NCBI GenBank assembly: GCA_026261815.1
Contig: JAMPIT010000059.1
Location: 17,470,001 to 17,534,000, forward strand
Direction: 5' to 3'
Source: Monarcha castaneiventris obscurior
Lineage: Eukaryota > Chordata > Aves > Passeriformes > Monarchidae
DNA: 64,000 nt
A model generated the notes under the pieces. It worked only from the letters and a program-made list of their open reading frames with translations. It was not told the origin of the DNA and made no database searches. This document shows positions 61,043 through 64,000 of this stretch, piece after piece (the first letter of the stretch is position 1; each line of letters opens with the position of its first letter). A program made the translations under genes and the position numbers.

Positions 61043-63849
61043 TTCCTAAACCAAAATGTATGTTTTATAAAATTCCCTGCTCTGAATTGTGTACGGGACA
61101 TAGTTAATCCCAGTATAATTCATATATTTTTAATTACATTATTTCTGATTTATTAGCATGCAAATTAAATGTTCTATATCTTAATTGCAATGTTTTCATT
61201 GAACATGCCATGTTCTGTAACACATATTTTAGTTTTTGGACATGATTCATTTCATTACATATCAACCAGAATAAATATAAAAGTGACCAAATACTTTAAG
61301 TGTGAATTTGATTGGCTTTGCAGCAGACAGCTAGACAATCATGATTCTATAAGGGGTTATACAGGAGTGTGTGCTTTTTTTCCTTTTGGCAGCCTAATGT
61401 GCTAGAAAATAAACCTGATTTACACACCACATTACATGTGAAATTTACAAGAACTAATAATAAAATAGATACTGATGGTTTAATGCAAATTTTCTGAGTG
61501 TCATGTTAATAGGGTCAGAAATCCCATTATAGATAAGAAGATTAATAAATTGCCAGTTTTTGAAAAAAGGAAATAGATCATGTTCAATATAGCATTATTA
61601 GGCTAACTACTCATATGCTTTACCCCAATTCTTTAATTTAAAGGTTGTCCACAAAAAGATGCAATCCAGAGCTAAGGTAAAACTTTTCCAATACTAGTGA
61701 ATCATAGGGAAAAGGCACTGTTAAATCCTTTTGAATTTAATTATTTTCTGTTTTTCCTGTCTTTCTCTTCTCAGAAATTAATATCCAGAGGGAAGCCAGG
61801 TCAAAAATTTGAAAATTAGATTTGATGAAAAAATTGATGTAATTTCCTTCCATTTTTGTCTGACCTGAAAATGGTTGACTTCTATGCTCACATGTCTTGT
61901 ACTTAATTGTAACTATGTACCTGGAGCCATAAAGTACTACAAATGTCAAAAATATTTTAAAATAAAGTAATAAATAAAGTAATAAATTATTTTACTGTTC
62001 ACCTTCAAAATTTTCTGCTGCCCTAAAATACATTAAAATGCTATGTAGTGCTGTAGCTACCTCAGCAGAAATTAGAAACAGCTCTAAAGACTTGCTGAAG
62101 TATAAAAACTGTTTTTATATCCTTTTCTGCCAGTAATACTGTATAATTGTCTTGATGAATCTTGTTTAACATTGTTAATTTAGCTGAATTTAACCCAGCA
62201 GGATGCAGTGACAAAATTTGTGGGTAAGAACACATGATGGATGGTAGTTACCTCATGACACTGGAATAAAATGCAATTAATTAAGAGAATATTTCTGTTC
62301 TTTATTACACCCTCTGGAAAATCATCAGCAATTCACAGCCAATAACCACACAAGCAAGTAAACACAAAACCCTACCAAACAAACCACCCACCTCATCCCA
62401 CTCCCAGTTCAAAGAGTATTATTACAGATTTTCACTTTGGTCTGTGACTGACAGTAATGAAAATATGCATCAGCATAATTAACACAATAATCTGAAATAA
62501 GAGTCAAATTGTCCATCTCAGAATGCCAAATCATCCTGCGCTGATCTTTTAACACCTTTTTGCTATGGAAAGCTTTGCATTAGTACCACTGTAAAATTCA
62601 AATTGTAGTAGAAATATTTTACTTTTCATTTATTTTTTGCATAAAGGTCACAGTGCATGAGACTTGTACACAGTTTCTTGAGGATCGTTTGAAATTATTT
62701 TGTGGGCCTGGAGTTTGCCTGAATTGCTAACAAATTTTTGCACACTTTAGAGAGAGTAAAACTTAGAATCATACAGACGCTTTATAGTTTTTAAGGATAG
62801 AGACATCAACTAAGCATATAAAGCTTCAAAGCACAGAATTTCTTTCATTTATTTAAGGAAACCACCATTCAAACACAGATTGACGTGAACATCCCATCTT
62901 ATTTTATTTTCCTTTTAAAATAAGAGAATTTTGCTTATTAGAACTTTTTTTATTGAAAAAAACCAAAAACTTTTAAAACACTGTAGAAGTTAAGCTAATA
63001 ATTTTACATTTCACAAGACCTAAGTGTTCTTGTACATGCAAGATTCTTTTTGATGCAATTTAAAATTATCAGCTTCTGAAACATCTGCCAGAGATAGATG
63101 CTTTGGACACTGGTAATTACCAAATCATGTGCAGCTGTACACATTTTTGATAGCCCTTATAGCTCACAAAACTGCTTCAACAGCAACAAATCTAAACAAT
63201 TCCCTTTATTACAATCAGTGTTATCATGTTTTTTATACGCAAAAACAATTCTTGAAGTTTCGGAGGCAAAAAAATTAAAAAAAACTTCTGTTCGGATTAA
63301 ATAGATCTCATCTATTTTAAGATACAGTGACTTTTCTTGAGATTGTTATAATGAGGAAAATACCGGGAAAAAACAAATCAGTCTGGTTCTTCTGTGGAAA
63401 ATAGCGTCCTCTTTGCAATCATTTCTAAAATATGCCAAGAAAGAAACTGTTTTCAAATGAGAAGGAACCTGAATCCTTCATATATTGAGATGAGATAGTC
63501 ACGAAATTCATACTGGTTTTGTACTATTTGGGGACCTCAGCAGCAGAAAAATTATTCAAATTACCATGAAAAGGATAAATTAAACCAATGGGAAAAGAAG
63601 AAATAAAGAACTGTGACTGAAAGAAGAACCCAAAGGTATGGAACCTCAGTTTTTATTTTCTGGATCTTTATTTTCTTGGCTTACATATTCTACAAAAGCA
63701 GATGGACTTCCCTGAATACCAGTCACAAGGCGTCATCAGGGAAAGTTAATGTGGTATGAAACCAAATATTTTAGAATAACTGTGGAGACAGAAAACAGGA
63801 ATGTTCAGTCAAGGATCTCCTTGGTCTATACTGACAATGAGTGTCCTCT
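61043..63849. other. AT-rich DNA, nothing recognised
   Basis: A small duplication of AATAAAGTAATAAAT-like sequence lies at about 61961-61988, and an A/C-rich patch at 62340-62410. No TE or gene was recognised. Confidence 0.5.
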
Positions 63850-64000
63850 TTACAGTCTACAACTTCCTCAAGGGCATCTGCAGGAGGGGAGCTGCTGATC
63901 TCCTCACTTTTGTGACCAGTGACAGGACACAGGGAAATGGAAGGAAGCTGGATGAGGGGAAATTCAGATTGGACATTAGGAAAAGGTTCTTCAGTGAGAA
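63850..64000 (+). mobile_element. CR1 LINE 3' part, cut by the window end
   Basis: The ORF2 C-terminal region of CR1: CTACAACTTCCTCAAGGGCA, GACCAGTGACAGGACACAGG and TTCAGATTGGACATTAGG. In frame it reads VYNFLKGICRRGAADLL, FVTSDRTQGNGRKL and FRLDIRKRFFSE, without a stop up to the window edge, so the copy is rather well preserved. The element continues beyond 64000; its left truncation point is about 63850. Confidence 0.92.

Overview
The window reads as non-coding nuclear DNA from a bird, most likely a passerine. It is AT-rich throughout. The longest reading frames outside repeats are about 126-134 codons and have no recognisable domain. The identifiable content is transposable elements of avian type: CR1 LINE fragments, several unrelated endogenous-retrovirus LTRs, and one tRNA-Ile-derived SINE with a CR1-like tail (the TguSINE1 type known from songbirds). 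Together these point to Passeriformes. No intact host gene, rRNA, functional tRNA, CRISPR array or prokaryotic feature was found. The window could be a gene desert or part of a very long intron; the sequence alone does not settle which.

Layout. About 400-1600: minus-strand ERV/LTR remnant with TATA box and poly(A) signal. 1.6-16.8 kb: unremarkable AT-rich DNA with a (GTTT)8 microsatellite at 7.2 kb. 16.86-16.99 kb: 5'-truncated TguSINE1-type SINE, minus strand. 19.42-20.63 kb: two LTRs on the minus strand, one nested inside the other. 23.8-24.9 kb: composite CR1 patch (5'/ORF1-like piece, a 30-bp antisense tail piece, then a sense 3' end). 26.3 kb: small plus-strand relic of the nested LTR's family. 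30.84-31.20 kb and 32.37-32.74 kb: two solo LTRs, each with a matching 6-bp target-site duplication. 35.0 kb: CR1 tail. 37.1 kb: polypyrimidine tract. 38.03-38.46 kb: solo LTR with a 4-bp duplication. 39.87-39.96 kb: 93-nt tract made only of A and C. 43.28-43.73 kb: CR1 3' end with its ORF2 C-terminus still open. 44.30-44.90 kb: ERV LTR. 48.3-49.07 kb: GC-richer patch ending in an antisense CR1 RT fragment. About 50.0 kb: probable LTR remnant. 53.4-53.9 kb: decayed CR1. 57.5-58.47 kb: the longest CR1 copy, with a frameshifted reverse-transcriptase remnant. 60.64-61.04 kb: another solo LTR. 63.85 kb to the end: CR1 running off the window.

No genes act together here. What can be read is insertion history: nested LTRs give a relative order, intact target-site duplications mark solo LTRs, and CR1 copies range from readable ORF fragments to barely recognisable relics. 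All six substantial CR1 3' fragments and most LTRs lie on the plus strand, which weakly suggests that any host transcription unit spanning the window would run on the minus strand. I found no convincing new biological system. Family assignments rest on recalled consensus patterns, not on a database search.
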